A stretch of 64,000 nt of DNA. It comes from Hydrogenophaga sp. (GTDB taxonomy: Bacteria; Pseudomonadota; Gammaproteobacteria; Burkholderiales; Burkholderiaceae_C). The translations under genes and the position numbers were made by a program. Positions within the stretch are counted from its first letter, which is position 1. Each line of letters begins with the position of its first letter. Location of the stretch: the NCBI RefSeq assembly GCF_014773545.1, contig NZ_SDDV01000001.1, positions 267,749-331,748 on the forward strand, given 5' to 3'. Below, in pieces: positions 25,209 to 34,100 of this stretch. A model generated the notes under the pieces. The model was not told where the DNA came from and did not search any database. It saw only the letters and a list, made by a program, of their open reading frames with translations.

Positions 25209-26849
25209 ATGAGCAATACCTCACACTGGCCCAAACACTTCTACCTGATCGGCAGCAATCCGGCGCCGACGCATCACAAGCCCGACCGCGAGCACATGGG
25301 GTCAAAGGCGCACAACCTGCTGCGCATGGCCGCTATCGGTCTGCCGGTGCCGCCTGCGCTGGTGATCGGCACCCATTTCACGCGCGCACCCGAAACCTGC
25401 ATGCTGCCGCTGTTCAGCGTGGGCCTGCCAGCGCTGGAAGCAGCCACCGAACTGGTGTTCGGCGACCGGCGCCAACCGCTGATCGTCTCGGTGCGCTCGG
25501 GCGCACCGGTGTCGATGCCGGGCATGATGGACACGCTGCTCAACGTCGGCTTGTGTGAGGCCACGCTGCCCGGCTTGTTGCGCCAGACCGGCAACCCGCG
25601 CCTGGTCTGGGACAGCTACCGGCGCCTGATTGCCACCTACGGCAGTGTGGTCGCGGGCCTGCCAGCGGCCTTGTTCGAGGAGGAAATAGACCGCGTCACG
25701 CAAGGGCGCGACGAGCGCTGGCTCGACTTCAGCGAACTGCGCGAATTGAGCCAGCGTTTTTTGGCGCTTTACCAGCAGCACGCCGGCGAACCGTTTCCGC
25801 AGGATGTGCGGGCTCAACTCGGCGCTGCGGTGCAGGCGGTGTTTGCCTCCTGGCAGCAAGCCAAGGCCAAAACCTACCGGGAAATTCACCGCATCGACCC
25901 CGCCATGGGAACGGCGGTGACGATTCAGCGCATGGTGTTTGGCAACTCGGGCTGCCACTCGGGCGCGGGCGTGGGTTTCACGCGCGATCCCAACTCGGGC
26001 GAGAACCGGCTGTGGGTCGATTTTTTGCCCAACGCACAAGGCGAGGACGTGGTGTCCGGTCAGCGCAACGCGCACGGCCACGAGGCGCTGGCGCAAGCCG
26101 CACCCACCGCCTGGGCCCAGTTGCAGGCCGTAGCCACCCAGTTGGAGCAGGCCTTTGAGGACATGCAGGATTTTGAATTCACCGTGCAGGACGGCGCGCT
26201 GTTCATGCTGCAAAGCCGCTCGGGCAAGCGCACCGCGTTGGCGACGGCACGCATTGCGCTCGACCTGTTCGACGAAGGTCTGATCGACGCCGTGACCGCG
26301 CTGGAGCGCACGCAGGCGCTGCAACTGCACGAGCTGGCAACCGAGCGGCTGCTGACGCAGGACGAGTCGGGCGCCGTGGCCGCGCCGCTGGCGGGCGCGA
26401 CATCGGCCGGCAACGGCGTGGCCTGGGGCGAATTGGCGTTTGACGAAGCCCGGGTGCGCGAGCGCGTAGCCGCCGGCGTGCCGGTGGTACTGCTGCGCCC
26501 GGATGCGCAGACCAGCGACATCGCCGCCTTGGAATTGTCGGTCGCCTTGTTGACCCAGCGCGGCGCGCGCACCTCACACGCGGCGGTGGTGGCGCGCCAG
26601 CTCGGCAAGGTATGCCTGGTGGCCTGCCAGACGCTGCAAATCAACGAAGCGCAGCGCAGTCTGCGCCTAGGCGACCATGCCTTGAGTGAGGGCGACATCG
26701 TCACCCTCGACGGCAACGAAGGCCTGATCTACGCAGGCAGGGTTGCCAGCATCAGCGTGGCCGACGAGCCGCTGCAGCGCCGCCTGCAGGCGCTGCGGCA
26801 GGGACAAAAACACAGCGGCAAGAAAAGGGCGGCCAAGGCGGACGCATGA
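25209..26849 (+). CDS. PPDK-like protein lacking the C-terminal PEP/pyruvate barrel
   Basis: 546 residues. The ATP-grasp nucleotide domain of pyruvate phosphate dikinase is present: GSKAHNLLRMAAIGLPVPP, SVRSGAPVSMPGMMDTLLNVGL (~94-115), QRMVFGN, GVGFTRDPNSGE and QSRSGKRT. The swivelling phosphohistidine domain follows with His457 in RGARTSHAAVVARQLGK; Thr455 matches the regulatory Thr of PPDK. It ends after GNEGLIYAG plus a basic tail, so the ~340-residue TIM barrel that binds PEP/pyruvate is missing. It cannot be a complete PPDK. It may autophosphorylate and pass the phosphate to a partner, perhaps the PhoU-like protein upstream. Confidence 0.82.
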   Translation: MSNTSHWPKHFYLIGSNPAPTHHKPDREHMGSKAHNLLRMAAIGLPVPPALVIGTHFTRAPETCMLPLFSVGLPALEAATELVFGDRRQPLIVSVRSGAPVSMPGMMDTLLNVGLCEATLPGLLRQTGNPRLVWDSYRRLIATYGSVVAGLPAALFEEEIDRVTQGRDERWLDFSELRELSQRFLALYQQHAGEPFPQDVRAQLGAAVQAVFASWQQAKAKTYREIHRIDPAMGTAVTIQRMVFGNSGCHSGAGVGFTRDPNSGENRLWVDFLPNAQGEDVVSGQRNAHGHEALAQAAPTAWAQLQAVATQLEQAFEDMQDFEFTVQDGALFMLQSRSGKRTALATARIALDLFDEGLIDAVTALERTQALQLHELATERLLTQDESGAVAAPLAGATSAGNGVAWGELAFDEARVRERVAAGVPVVLLRPDAQTSDIAALELSVALLTQRGARTSHAAVVARQLGKVCLVACQTLQINEAQRSLRLGDHALSEGDIVTLDGNEGLIYAGRVASISVADEPLQRRLQALRQGQKHSGKKRAAKADA

Positions 26850-26914
26850 AGTTGAACGCTTAGATGGAACGACCTGCGACCCGAATATCCATTGACTCAA
26901 AGCAAAGCCTTTAT

Positions 26915-28330
26915 ATGAATCTCTCCAGCGACTTGATTGAAAACCACACCTTTGACGAATTGCAGATCGGTCAGAGTGCGCGGCTGCTGCGCACCCTCAC
27001 GAACGAGGATATTCGGGCTTTTGCCGCCGTCTCGGGCGATACCAACCCCGCGCACATGGACGCGGACTACGCCAACAACACCCGTTTTCATGGTGTCATT
27101 GCGCACGGGATGTGGAGCGGGGCCTTGATTTCGGCCCTGCTGGGCACCCAGTTTCCGGGCACCGGCACCATTTATCTGGCGCAGGCCTTGCACTTCGAGC
27201 GACCGGTTCGCATTGGCGACACGCTGACGGTGAGCGCGGTCGTCATTACAAAGGACGAAGCGAATAAGGCGGTCGAGCTGGCCTGCGAGGTAAATAACCA
27301 AAAAGGCGAGCGCGTGCTGCACGGCACGGCGCGCGTGTTGGCCCCGCGGCAAAAAATTCGCCTACCCAGAAGCAGCGTGCCACAGATTCAGTTGTTCGAC
27401 CCGCAGGCCCGCTTCAACGAACTGCTGGCCCTCGGTCGCGCTCTGGCACCGGTGCGCTGTGCCGTGGTTCATCCCTGCGACCAAGGCTCACTCACCGGCG
27501 CCATCGATGCGGCCCGTCACGGTTTGCTGATTCCGGTCCTGATCGGTCCCGAATCCCGCATACGCGCCGTGGCCGAGCAGTTCGGCCTGGACTTGAACGA
27601 CGTCGAAATCGTCGACGTGCTGCACAGCCATGCAGCGGCCGAACACGCGGCTGCACTCGCTGCCGATGCAGCCGTAGACGCGCTGATGAAGGGCAGCTTG
27701 CACACCGATGAATTGATTCGCGCCGTGCTGGCGCGCAAAGAGCTGCGCACCGGTCGGCGCATGTCGCACGTGTTTCGTTTCGATGTGCCGCTCTACAGCA
27801 AGCCGCTGCTGATCACAGATGCTGCGCTCAACATCCAGCCGACGCTGGCCGACAAAATCGACATTGTGCAAAACGCAATTGATTTTGCGCGCGTGCTGGG
27901 CGTGGTGCTGCCGCGCGTGGCCTTGCTGTCGGCGGTGGAGACCGTCAACCCCAATATTCCGTCCACCTTGGATGCTGCAGCGCTGTGCAAAATGGCCGCC
28001 CGCGGGCAAATCAGCGGGGGCATCCTGGATGGCCCGCTGGCTTTCGACAACGCCATTTCGGCCGAGGCGGCGACGATCAAAAACATCGACTCCCCAGTGG
28101 CGGGGCAGGCTGACGTGCTGATGGTGCCAGACTTGGAGAGCGGCAATATGCTGGCCAAGCAGCTCGAATACCTGGCGGGTGCCACCGGCGCCGGACTGGT
28201 GCTGGGTGCGCGCGTGCCGATCGCCCTGACCAGCCGCGCCGACGGGCCGATGGCGCGCGTCGCGTCGGCTTTGTTAACTCAGTTGGTGGCGCATCACGGT
28301 CGATCCAAGGGGTCGGAAGCGGTGCTCTGA
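26915..28330 (+). CDS. Bifunctional MaoC-like hydratase / phosphate acyltransferase
   Basis: About 471 residues from ATG 26915 (an ATG at 26864 is also in frame). Residues ~1-140 are a MaoC (R)-hydratase domain with the catalytic Asp/His motif (AVSGDTNPAHMDADYA...HGVIAHGMWSGALIS). Residues ~170-471 are a phosphate acetyl/butyryltransferase (PTA_PTB) domain (ALMKGSLHTDELIRAVL, RRMSHVF, LVLGARVPIALTSRAD). Fusions like this are annotated as bifunctional enoyl-CoA hydratase/phosphate acetyltransferase and usually lie beside an acetate kinase gene; none is adjacent here. Confidence 0.87.
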   Translation: MNLSSDLIENHTFDELQIGQSARLLRTLTNEDIRAFAAVSGDTNPAHMDADYANNTRFHGVIAHGMWSGALISALLGTQFPGTGTIYLAQALHFERPVRIGDTLTVSAVVITKDEANKAVELACEVNNQKGERVLHGTARVLAPRQKIRLPRSSVPQIQLFDPQARFNELLALGRALAPVRCAVVHPCDQGSLTGAIDAARHGLLIPVLIGPESRIRAVAEQFGLDLNDVEIVDVLHSHAAAEHAAALAADAAVDALMKGSLHTDELIRAVLARKELRTGRRMSHVFRFDVPLYSKPLLITDAALNIQPTLADKIDIVQNAIDFARVLGVVLPRVALLSAVETVNPNIPSTLDAAALCKMAARGQISGGILDGPLAFDNAISAEAATIKNIDSPVAGQADVLMVPDLESGNMLAKQLEYLAGATGAGLVLGARVPIALTSRADGPMARVASALLTQLVAHHGRSKGSEAVL

Positions 28331-28815
28331 CGCACGGGCCAGCGGCGTCGTCAAAGCCGATCAAGCCCTTGCGGGGCGAGCAGACCCGGGGGCATCGGTG
28401 AGGGTCGGGTGCATTTGTTTTTTACGCAGAGTTTAAAACCATGCGATAATCAAGGGCTGCGCAGATTTCTGCGCTGAATTGTGCATCTGCCTCACACTCA
28501 GAGTCCTGATGCCGTCATGCAGATCGACGCCTTTAGGCGACTGGTTTTGCTTTAGACGGCCGCGGGCTTGAACGTCACCAGCCGCCGGCCGGTCTTTCAA
28601 GCTCAGCATTGATCTCCAGGGCCCACGCGCCGCCACGGCCAGACTTTTGTTCTGGACAGCAGCGCGCTTCGTTTGATGGTTGATGTTTTTGCCAACCACG
28701 AACGAAGCAGCGCTGACCCTGCGGCTCCGGCCATGCCCGGAAAAACCACCAGGTTCGGTTCCCGCTTTGCTCGTCCACGTGCGCGCCTTATCTTTGCGCA
28801 CCAGGAAGATGGAAC
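28331..28815 (+). other. Gene-free region: promoter and ~360-base leader of the RNA helicase mRNA
   Basis: No convincing gene is seen in 485 bases. After the candidate promoter, a tight hairpin GCGCAGA-TT-TCTGCGC (28459-28474) stands at the expected 5' end of the transcript. The rest is GC-rich. A 122-residue antisense frame (28433-28801) has a low-complexity product and no good start. The long leader could hold a cold- or helicase-responsive structure. Confidence 0.45.
28421..28450 (+). promoter_or_regulatory. Candidate sigma-70 promoter for the RNA helicase gene
   Basis: TTTACG (28421-28426) and GATAAT (28445-28450) are 18 bases apart in an AT-richer stretch. Transcription would begin near 28457, about 360 bases before the ATG. 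Confidence 0.5.
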
Positions 28816-30582
28816 ATGAACGACGCTTTTGAATCCGCCACCCTCGCCAACGACGATTTTTCTATCATCACCGACACCGACGCGGCGCTCGAGCCGCTGA
28901 ACACGGCCGCGCCGGCGCCTGCGCAGCCCAATGGCTTTGAACGCCTGGGCTTGGCGCCCGAGTTGGTGCAAGCCTGCACCGACCTGGGCTATCAGCAACC
29001 CACCCCGGTGCAGAACAAGGTGGTGCCCAAGGCGCTGCTGAGCGAAGGCGCACAGCGCTACGCCGACTTGATGGTCTCGAGCCAGACTGGAAGCGGTAAA
29101 ACCGCTGCATTTTTGCTGCCGGTGCTGCACACTTTGTTGCAGCAGCGTGCCCAAGAGCAGGCGCAAGAACGCACCGAGCGTGAACGCGCCGCCGCGCAAG
29201 CCCTGGCGCGCGGTGAGTCTGCACCCAAAGCACCCAAGCGCAAAGACCCGACCAGCGCGCGCAACTTCAAAGCCGCCACACCCGGCGCGCTGATTCTGTG
29301 CCCGACGCGCGAACTGGCGCAGCAGGTGGCGAATGACGCCATCGACTTGGTGCGCCACTGCCGTGGGCTGCGCATTGCCAACGTGGTCGGCGGCATGCCT
29401 TACCAGTTGCAGATTGCCAAGCTGCAAAACGCCGATTTGGTGGTTGCCACCCCTGGCCGCTTGCTCGATCTGCAGCGCTCGCAGCAGATCAAGCTCGACC
29501 GGGTGCAATTCCTGGTGGTCGACGAAGCCGACCGCATGCTCGACTTGGGTTTCTCCGACGATCTGGCCGAGGTCAACGAACTGACCAGCCAGCGCCGCCA
29601 GACCATGATGTTTTCCGCCACTTTTGCGCCGCGCATCCAGCAGCTCGCCCTGCGCGTGATGCACGACGGCGGCCAGCATGTGCAAAAAATTCAGATCGAC
29701 AGTCCGCAAGAGCAGCACAGCAACATCGAGCAGCGCTTATTCTGGGCCGACAACGCGCAGCACAAGCGCGCGCTGCTGGATCATTGGCTGCGTGACGCCA
29801 GCATCAATCAAGCCATTGTGTTTTGCAGCACGCAAATTGAATGCGACGGTTTGGCCACCGATTTGCAACAGGTCGGTTTTGCTGCCGTGGCCTTGCACGG
29901 CGCACTCAGCCAGGGTATACGCAACCGCCGCTTGATGGCGCTGCGCGCCGGTCAGGTGCAAATTCTGGTGGCGACCGATGTCGCTGCGCGCGGCATCGAC
30001 GTGCCTACCATCACCCACGTGTTCAATTTCGGCCTGCCGATGAAGGCCGAAGACTACACGCACCGCATCGGTCGCACGGGCCGCGCCGGGCGCGACGGTC
30101 TGGCCGTCACCTTGGCCGAGCTGCGCGATCGGCGCAAAATCAGCGACATCGAATCCTTCACGCGCCAGCGTATCGCGGTGCAAACCGTGCCCGGCATGGA
30201 GCCACGCCTGCGCATTCCACCGTCCGACCCCGTGGCCCGCGCTGGCGCGGGCGGGCGCTTCGCCGGCCGAACGAACGACCGTTTTGCCGAACGCCGCAGT
30301 GCGGCCCCGGCGCGTTTTGACGCCCGCCGTGACGCACCGCGCCCGGATCAGGGCCGCTTCGAGCCGCGCAGCGAGACCCGTTTTGACCCGCCCAGCGAAC
30401 ACCGTCCGGCCGCGCGCGGCTGGGCTGAGCGCAGCGGCCCGGCGGCGCGCCCGGCCACTCGGCCCAGCGGTTTTACCAGCTTGGGCCGCAGCGACAAGGG
30501 CGCCGAGCGCGGCAGCGATTTTCAGCCGCGCCGCAGCGAAGGCGGACACGCCCGTCCACAGGTGCGGCGCAGTCCACGCTGA
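28816..30582 (+). CDS. rhlE: DEAD-box ATP-dependent RNA helicase, RhlE type
   Basis: 588 residues. Motifs: Q-motif GYQQPTPVQNKVVP, I SQTGSGKTAAF, Ia CPTRELAQQV, Ib ATPGRLLDL, II VVDEADRML, III FSATF, IV IVFCSTQ, V VATDVAARGID and VI HRIGRTGRAGRDG. An insertion of ~55 charged residues (~115-165) separates motifs I and Ia. The last ~150 residues are an Arg/Pro/Gly-rich tail that probably binds RNA. It remodels RNA in ribosome assembly or decay. The RhlE assignment rests on overall type. Confidence 0.88.
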   Translation: MNDAFESATLANDDFSIITDTDAALEPLNTAAPAPAQPNGFERLGLAPELVQACTDLGYQQPTPVQNKVVPKALLSEGAQRYADLMVSSQTGSGKTAAFLLPVLHTLLQQRAQEQAQERTERERAAAQALARGESAPKAPKRKDPTSARNFKAATPGALILCPTRELAQQVANDAIDLVRHCRGLRIANVVGGMPYQLQIAKLQNADLVVATPGRLLDLQRSQQIKLDRVQFLVVDEADRMLDLGFSDDLAEVNELTSQRRQTMMFSATFAPRIQQLALRVMHDGGQHVQKIQIDSPQEQHSNIEQRLFWADNAQHKRALLDHWLRDASINQAIVFCSTQIECDGLATDLQQVGFAAVALHGALSQGIRNRRLMALRAGQVQILVATDVAARGIDVPTITHVFNFGLPMKAEDYTHRIGRTGRAGRDGLAVTLAELRDRRKISDIESFTRQRIAVQTVPGMEPRLRIPPSDPVARAGAGGRFAGRTNDRFAERRSAAPARFDARRDAPRPDQGRFEPRSETRFDPPSEHRPAARGWAERSGPAARPATRPSGFTSLGRSDKGAERGSDFQPRRSEGGHARPQVRRSPR

Positions 30583-30670
30583 GGCAGGCGGTGGTTTGGC
30601 TCGCGTGCGGCGCTTGAGCGGCGCCAACAGCCGTTGACCGTCGGCGTTTTACTTTCGCCCCAGGCTTGCC

Positions 30671-31630
30671 GTGCTGCCAGACCAAACGCCAGCGTCAACC
30701 GGCAGCGGGTCGGCGGATGCGTCCATGCTGGCGGCCAGCCAAGCCAGCGTGCAGGCCTTCATCGACTGTTTGTGGCTCGAAGAGGGCCTGGCGCGCAACA
30801 CGCTCGACGCCTACCGGCGCGACCTGCTGCTGCTGAGCCAGTGGTTGGCCGCTCAGGGACGGCCCCTGGTCGACGCCTGCGAGCTCGATCTGAACCGGTA
30901 CTTCGCCGAGCGCCACGCGCAGACTCGCGCCAGCAGCGCCAACCGCAGACTAACGGTGTTTCGGCGTTTTTTTCACTGGGCGCTGCGCGAGCGCTTCATT
31001 CACGCCGACCCGACGCTGCGCCTGCTGAGCGCGCGCGTCGCTTTGCGGGTGCCCAAGACGCTGAGCGAACGGCAGGTGCAAGCCCTGCTCGACGCGCCCG
31101 ACTCCGCAACACCCATGGGTTTGCGCGACCGCGCCATGCTCGAGCTGATGTACGCCAGCGGACTGCGCGTGAGCGAACTGGTCGGGTTGAAAATCTTCCA
31201 ACTCGTGCGCAGCGACCACTTGCTGCGCATTACCGGCAAAGGCGACAAAGAGCGGCTGCTGCCGTTTGGTCAGGTGGCCGCTCTGTGGCTGGATCGTTAT
31301 CTGGAGCAGGCCCGGCCGGCGCTGTTGCTGGCCCGGCAAAGCCCGGACTTGTTTGTCGCCGCACGCGGCAGCAGCGCCGGGCACGCCATGACGCGGGTGC
31401 GGTTTTGGCAGATCGTCAAGCAACACGCGCTGGCGGCCGGCATCACGGCGCCGCTGTCGCCGCACACTTTGCGGCACGCTTTTGCCACTCACTTGCTCAA
31501 CCACGGTGCCGATTTGCGTGCGGTGCAACTGCTGCTCGGGCACGCTGACATCTCCACCACCACCATCTACACCCACGTGGCACGCGAGCGGCTCAAAAAC
31601 ATCGTCGCCGCGCACCATCCCAGGGGTTGA
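30671..31630 (+). CDS. xerD: Tyrosine recombinase XerD (dif-site chromosome resolution)
   Basis: 319 residues from GTG 30671, with ATG 30725 as an alternative. The N-terminal SAM-like core-binding domain is followed by the catalytic domain with Arg166 (ASGLRVSEL), Lys190 (ITGKGDKE), His265/Arg268 (LSPHTLRHAFATHLL), His291 (LLGHADISTT) and nucleophile Tyr300 (TIYTHV). With XerC it resolves chromosome dimers at dif. Length and the RAVQLLLGHADISTTTIYTHV signature fit XerD rather than a phage integrase, and no att site or phage gene is nearby. Confidence 0.87.
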   Translation: MLPDQTPASTGSGSADASMLAASQASVQAFIDCLWLEEGLARNTLDAYRRDLLLLSQWLAAQGRPLVDACELDLNRYFAERHAQTRASSANRRLTVFRRFFHWALRERFIHADPTLRLLSARVALRVPKTLSERQVQALLDAPDSATPMGLRDRAMLELMYASGLRVSELVGLKIFQLVRSDHLLRITGKGDKERLLPFGQVAALWLDRYLEQARPALLLARQSPDLFVAARGSSAGHAMTRVRFWQIVKQHALAAGITAPLSPHTLRHAFATHLLNHGADLRAVQLLLGHADISTTTIYTHVARERLKNIVAAHHPRG

Positions 31631-31703
31631 TGCGGGGCGACCGGTATTTCAGATAATCGACCGACTGGCCGCCAACGGCCTGACTCTGCCCCGGGAACCC
31701 CTT

Positions 31704-32753
31704 ATGTCCGTTTCGCTTGCCAGCCCGCCGCCACTCGCACCCTGGCTGCTGCCGCAGCTTGCCAGCTTGCTGACGCAGCGCGGCCATGCGCTGCTGCTGT
31801 GCGGCCCCAGCGGTCTGGGTCAATACGAACTGGCGCTGGCGCTGGCGCGTGCCTGGTTGTGCGAGCGGCCCAGCGCGCACGGCGCCTGCGGCGTCTGCGG
31901 CAGTTGCCACGCGGTGGACGTGCGCACCCACGCCGACTTGTGCGTGCTGCTGCCAGAATCTTTGCACCTGAAGCTGGCTTGGCCGCTGGAGGAGAGCGCG
32001 CAAAAAGAGATCGACGATAAAAAACGCCAGCCCAGCAAGTGGATTCGGGTCGAGGCGGCGCGCTCAGTCATCCATTTCACCCAGTTCACCAGTGCCCGCG
32101 GCGGCACCCAGGTGGTGCTGGTGTATCCGGCCGAACGCATGAACCCGGAGTCGGCCAACACCTTGCTCAAAACGCTGGAAGAACCGCTGGGGCAGGTGCG
32201 CTTTGTGTTGGCCAGCGAAGCCGCGCACCAGTTGCTGCCCACCATACGCAGCCGCTGCCAGAGCCACGCCATGGTCTGGCCGCAGCCTGAGCAGGCGCTG
32301 AATTGGTTGCAGGCGCAGAGCCTGGCGCTGGGCAAAACCGCCGCCACGCGCGAGCAGGCCGCTGTATGGCTGCAAGCCGCCGGTGGTCGCCCCGACGATG
32401 CGCTGGCGTGGGCGCGCAGCGGCCTCGATGTCCCGACCTGGACACAACTGCCGCAAGCGCTGGCGCGCGGCGACTGGACTTTGCTGGCCGACTGGCCGCC
32501 GGTGCGTCAACTCGTCGTGCTGCAACAACTCTGCCACGATCTGATGGCGCTCGCTGCGGGCGGTGCGCCACGGTTTTTTCTGTCCACAGCACTGCCCGCT
32601 CCCCCGAGCTGGCGTGCGCTGGCCCAGTGGTCGCGCGACTTGATGGCGGCGGCGCGCACGGTCGAACACCCCTTCAACGCCGCTCTCATGCAAGAAGCCT
32701 GGGCGGCGCGCGCGCGCACGGTGTGGGAGCAGCCGCAGGGGCCAGATTTCTGA
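31704..32753 (+). CDS. holB: DNA polymerase III subunit delta'
   Basis: 349 residues from ATG 31704 (MSVSLASPPPLAPWLLPQL). The P-loop is degenerate (GPSGLGQYELA, no Lys), as expected for delta', which does not hydrolyse ATP. A zinc module with four Cys (CGVCGSCHAVD and upstream Cys) and the clamp-loader motif PAERMNPESANTLLKTLEEP follow. It is part of the clamp loader. holB-pilZ-tatD is a conserved order; tmk, often just upstream, is absent and xerD stands there instead. Confidence 0.9.
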   Translation: MSVSLASPPPLAPWLLPQLASLLTQRGHALLLCGPSGLGQYELALALARAWLCERPSAHGACGVCGSCHAVDVRTHADLCVLLPESLHLKLAWPLEESAQKEIDDKKRQPSKWIRVEAARSVIHFTQFTSARGGTQVVLVYPAERMNPESANTLLKTLEEPLGQVRFVLASEAAHQLLPTIRSRCQSHAMVWPQPEQALNWLQAQSLALGKTAATREQAAVWLQAAGGRPDDALAWARSGLDVPTWTQLPQALARGDWTLLADWPPVRQLVVLQQLCHDLMALAAGGAPRFFLSTALPAPPSWRALAQWSRDLMAAARTVEHPFNAALMQEAWAARARTVWEQPQGPDF

Positions 32754-32870
32754 GAGCCCGAACCACTCCGTTCAGCGTTCAGGTCGAGACGCTGTGGCGG
32801 TTTGCACCTGTTTATGCCGTCGGGCGATCGATAAAAAATTTCGCGCTTTGACAAGCTACACTCTATTGCC

Positions 32871-33242
32871 ATGAACGTCCCCCCTGCAGCCGCAGCCGGC
32901 GCGGCCCGTCCGAGCGTGATCCAGCTCTCCATCAAGGAGAAGGCCGGCTTGTACGCAGCCTACATTCCCTTGTTCGCCGACGGTGGCATTTTCTTTCCAT
33001 CGAACCGCGAGCACCGCCTGGGTGACGACGTCTACGTGTTGCTGACCCTGCCCGAAGACCCGCAGCGCTATCCGGTGGCGGGAAAAGTGGCCTGGATCAC
33101 GCCGGTCAAGTCACATGGAGGGCGCACCCAGGGGGTGGGCATCCGCTTTCCGGCGGACGAGAAATCGCGTCAGCTCAAGCGCAAGATCGAAGAAATTCTC
33201 GGCTCCAGCCTGGGCTCCGATCGCCCGACGCAAACCTTCTGA
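32871..33242 (+). CDS. pilZ: PilZ-domain protein (type IV pilus PilZ)
   Basis: 123 residues: IQLSIKEKAGLYAAYIPLFADGGIFFPSN, then LGDDVYVLLTLPEDPQRYPVAGKVAWITP and GVGIRF. It is the short PilZ needed for type IV pilus biogenesis. The RxxxR part of the usual c-di-GMP motif is absent, as in Pseudomonas PilZ, so direct c-di-GMP binding is doubtful. It sits between holB and tatD as in many proteobacteria. Confidence 0.87.
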   Translation: MNVPPAAAAGAARPSVIQLSIKEKAGLYAAYIPLFADGGIFFPSNREHRLGDDVYVLLTLPEDPQRYPVAGKVAWITPVKSHGGRTQGVGIRFPADEKSRQLKRKIEEILGSSLGSDRPTQTF

Positions 33243-33288
33243 ACTGGCGGATCTACTGGCGACGCCGTGCCCGTTGCGCCTTCCGAGC

Positions 33289-34098
33289 ATGTTTACCGAT
33301 TCGCATTGTCATCTGAGTTTTCCTGCATTGCGCGATCACTTGCCGGCGGTGCTGGCTGCCATGGCGCAGGCGCAGGTCGAGCGCGCGTTGTGCATTTGCA
33401 CCACGCTGGAAGAATTCGACGCCGTTCATACCCTGGCGACGCAGCACGGCCATCTGTGGGCCACCGTCGGCGTTCACCCCGACATCGAGGACGTGCACGA
33501 GCCCTCGCTGGACGACTTGCTCGTGCGTGCGGCGCGCCCGCGCGTGGTCGGCATTGGCGAGACCGGGCTGGACTACTATCGGCTGGGCAGCCGCAGCGTG
33601 GCCGACATGGCCTGGCAGCGCGAGCGCTATCGCATTCACATTCGCGCTGCGCGCCGCAGCGGCCTGCCGCTGGTGATTCACAGCCGCAGTGCGGCGGCCG
33701 ACACCTTGTCTATCCTGCGCGAAGAGGGCGGATTTGCCTCGCCTGCTGGTGCCGCTGCGGCCGTCGCGCGCGGGGTGTTTCACTGTTTCACCGAAACCGA
33801 GTCGGTCGCCCGCGCCGCGCTGGAGTTGGACTTCTACATTTCTTTCTCCGGCATTCTGACCTTTCGCAACGCCGCCGACCTGCGCGCAATTGCCGCTTTC
33901 GTGCCGCTGCAGCGCATCCTGATCGAGACCGACAGCCCTTACCTGGCTCCGGCGCCGCACCGAGGCAAGACCAACACGCCGGCCTATCTGCCTTACGTGG
34001 CGCAGCAGATCGCGCAGATCAAGGGGCTGACGCTGGAGCAGGTGGCAGACGCCACCAGCCGCAATTTTGAGCAATTGTTCGACCGGACAGGGGCCTGA
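33289..34098 (+). CDS. TatD-family metal-dependent hydrolase (deoxyribonuclease)
   Basis: 269 residues from ATG 33289, which opens MFTDSHCHLSF with the metal-binding HxH. Other TatD signatures are VGIGETGLDYY (Glu ligand), PLVIHSRSAAADT (His ligand), FHCFTE (His ligand) and LIETDSPYLAP (Asp ligand). TatD enzymes are Mg-dependent 3'-5' exonucleases linked to DNA repair and quality control. Next to pilZ, with the ankyrin gene three bases downstream. Confidence 0.9.
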   Translation: MFTDSHCHLSFPALRDHLPAVLAAMAQAQVERALCICTTLEEFDAVHTLATQHGHLWATVGVHPDIEDVHEPSLDDLLVRAARPRVVGIGETGLDYYRLGSRSVADMAWQRERYRIHIRAARRSGLPLVIHSRSAAADTLSILREEGGFASPAGAAAAVARGVFHCFTETESVARAALELDFYISFSGILTFRNAADLRAIAAFVPLQRILIETDSPYLAPAPHRGKTNTPAYLPYVAQQIAQIKGLTLEQVADATSRNFEQLFDRTGA

Positions 34099-34100
34099 AC

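Noticed and set aside
28433..28801. A 122-codon antisense frame in the helicase leader
   Set aside because: No ribosome-binding site and no protein-like pattern; the region looks like promoter and leader.
30671..31630. The tyrosine recombinase as a phage or island integrase
   Set aside because: It has XerD length and signature, sits among core genes, and no att repeats or phage genes are near.
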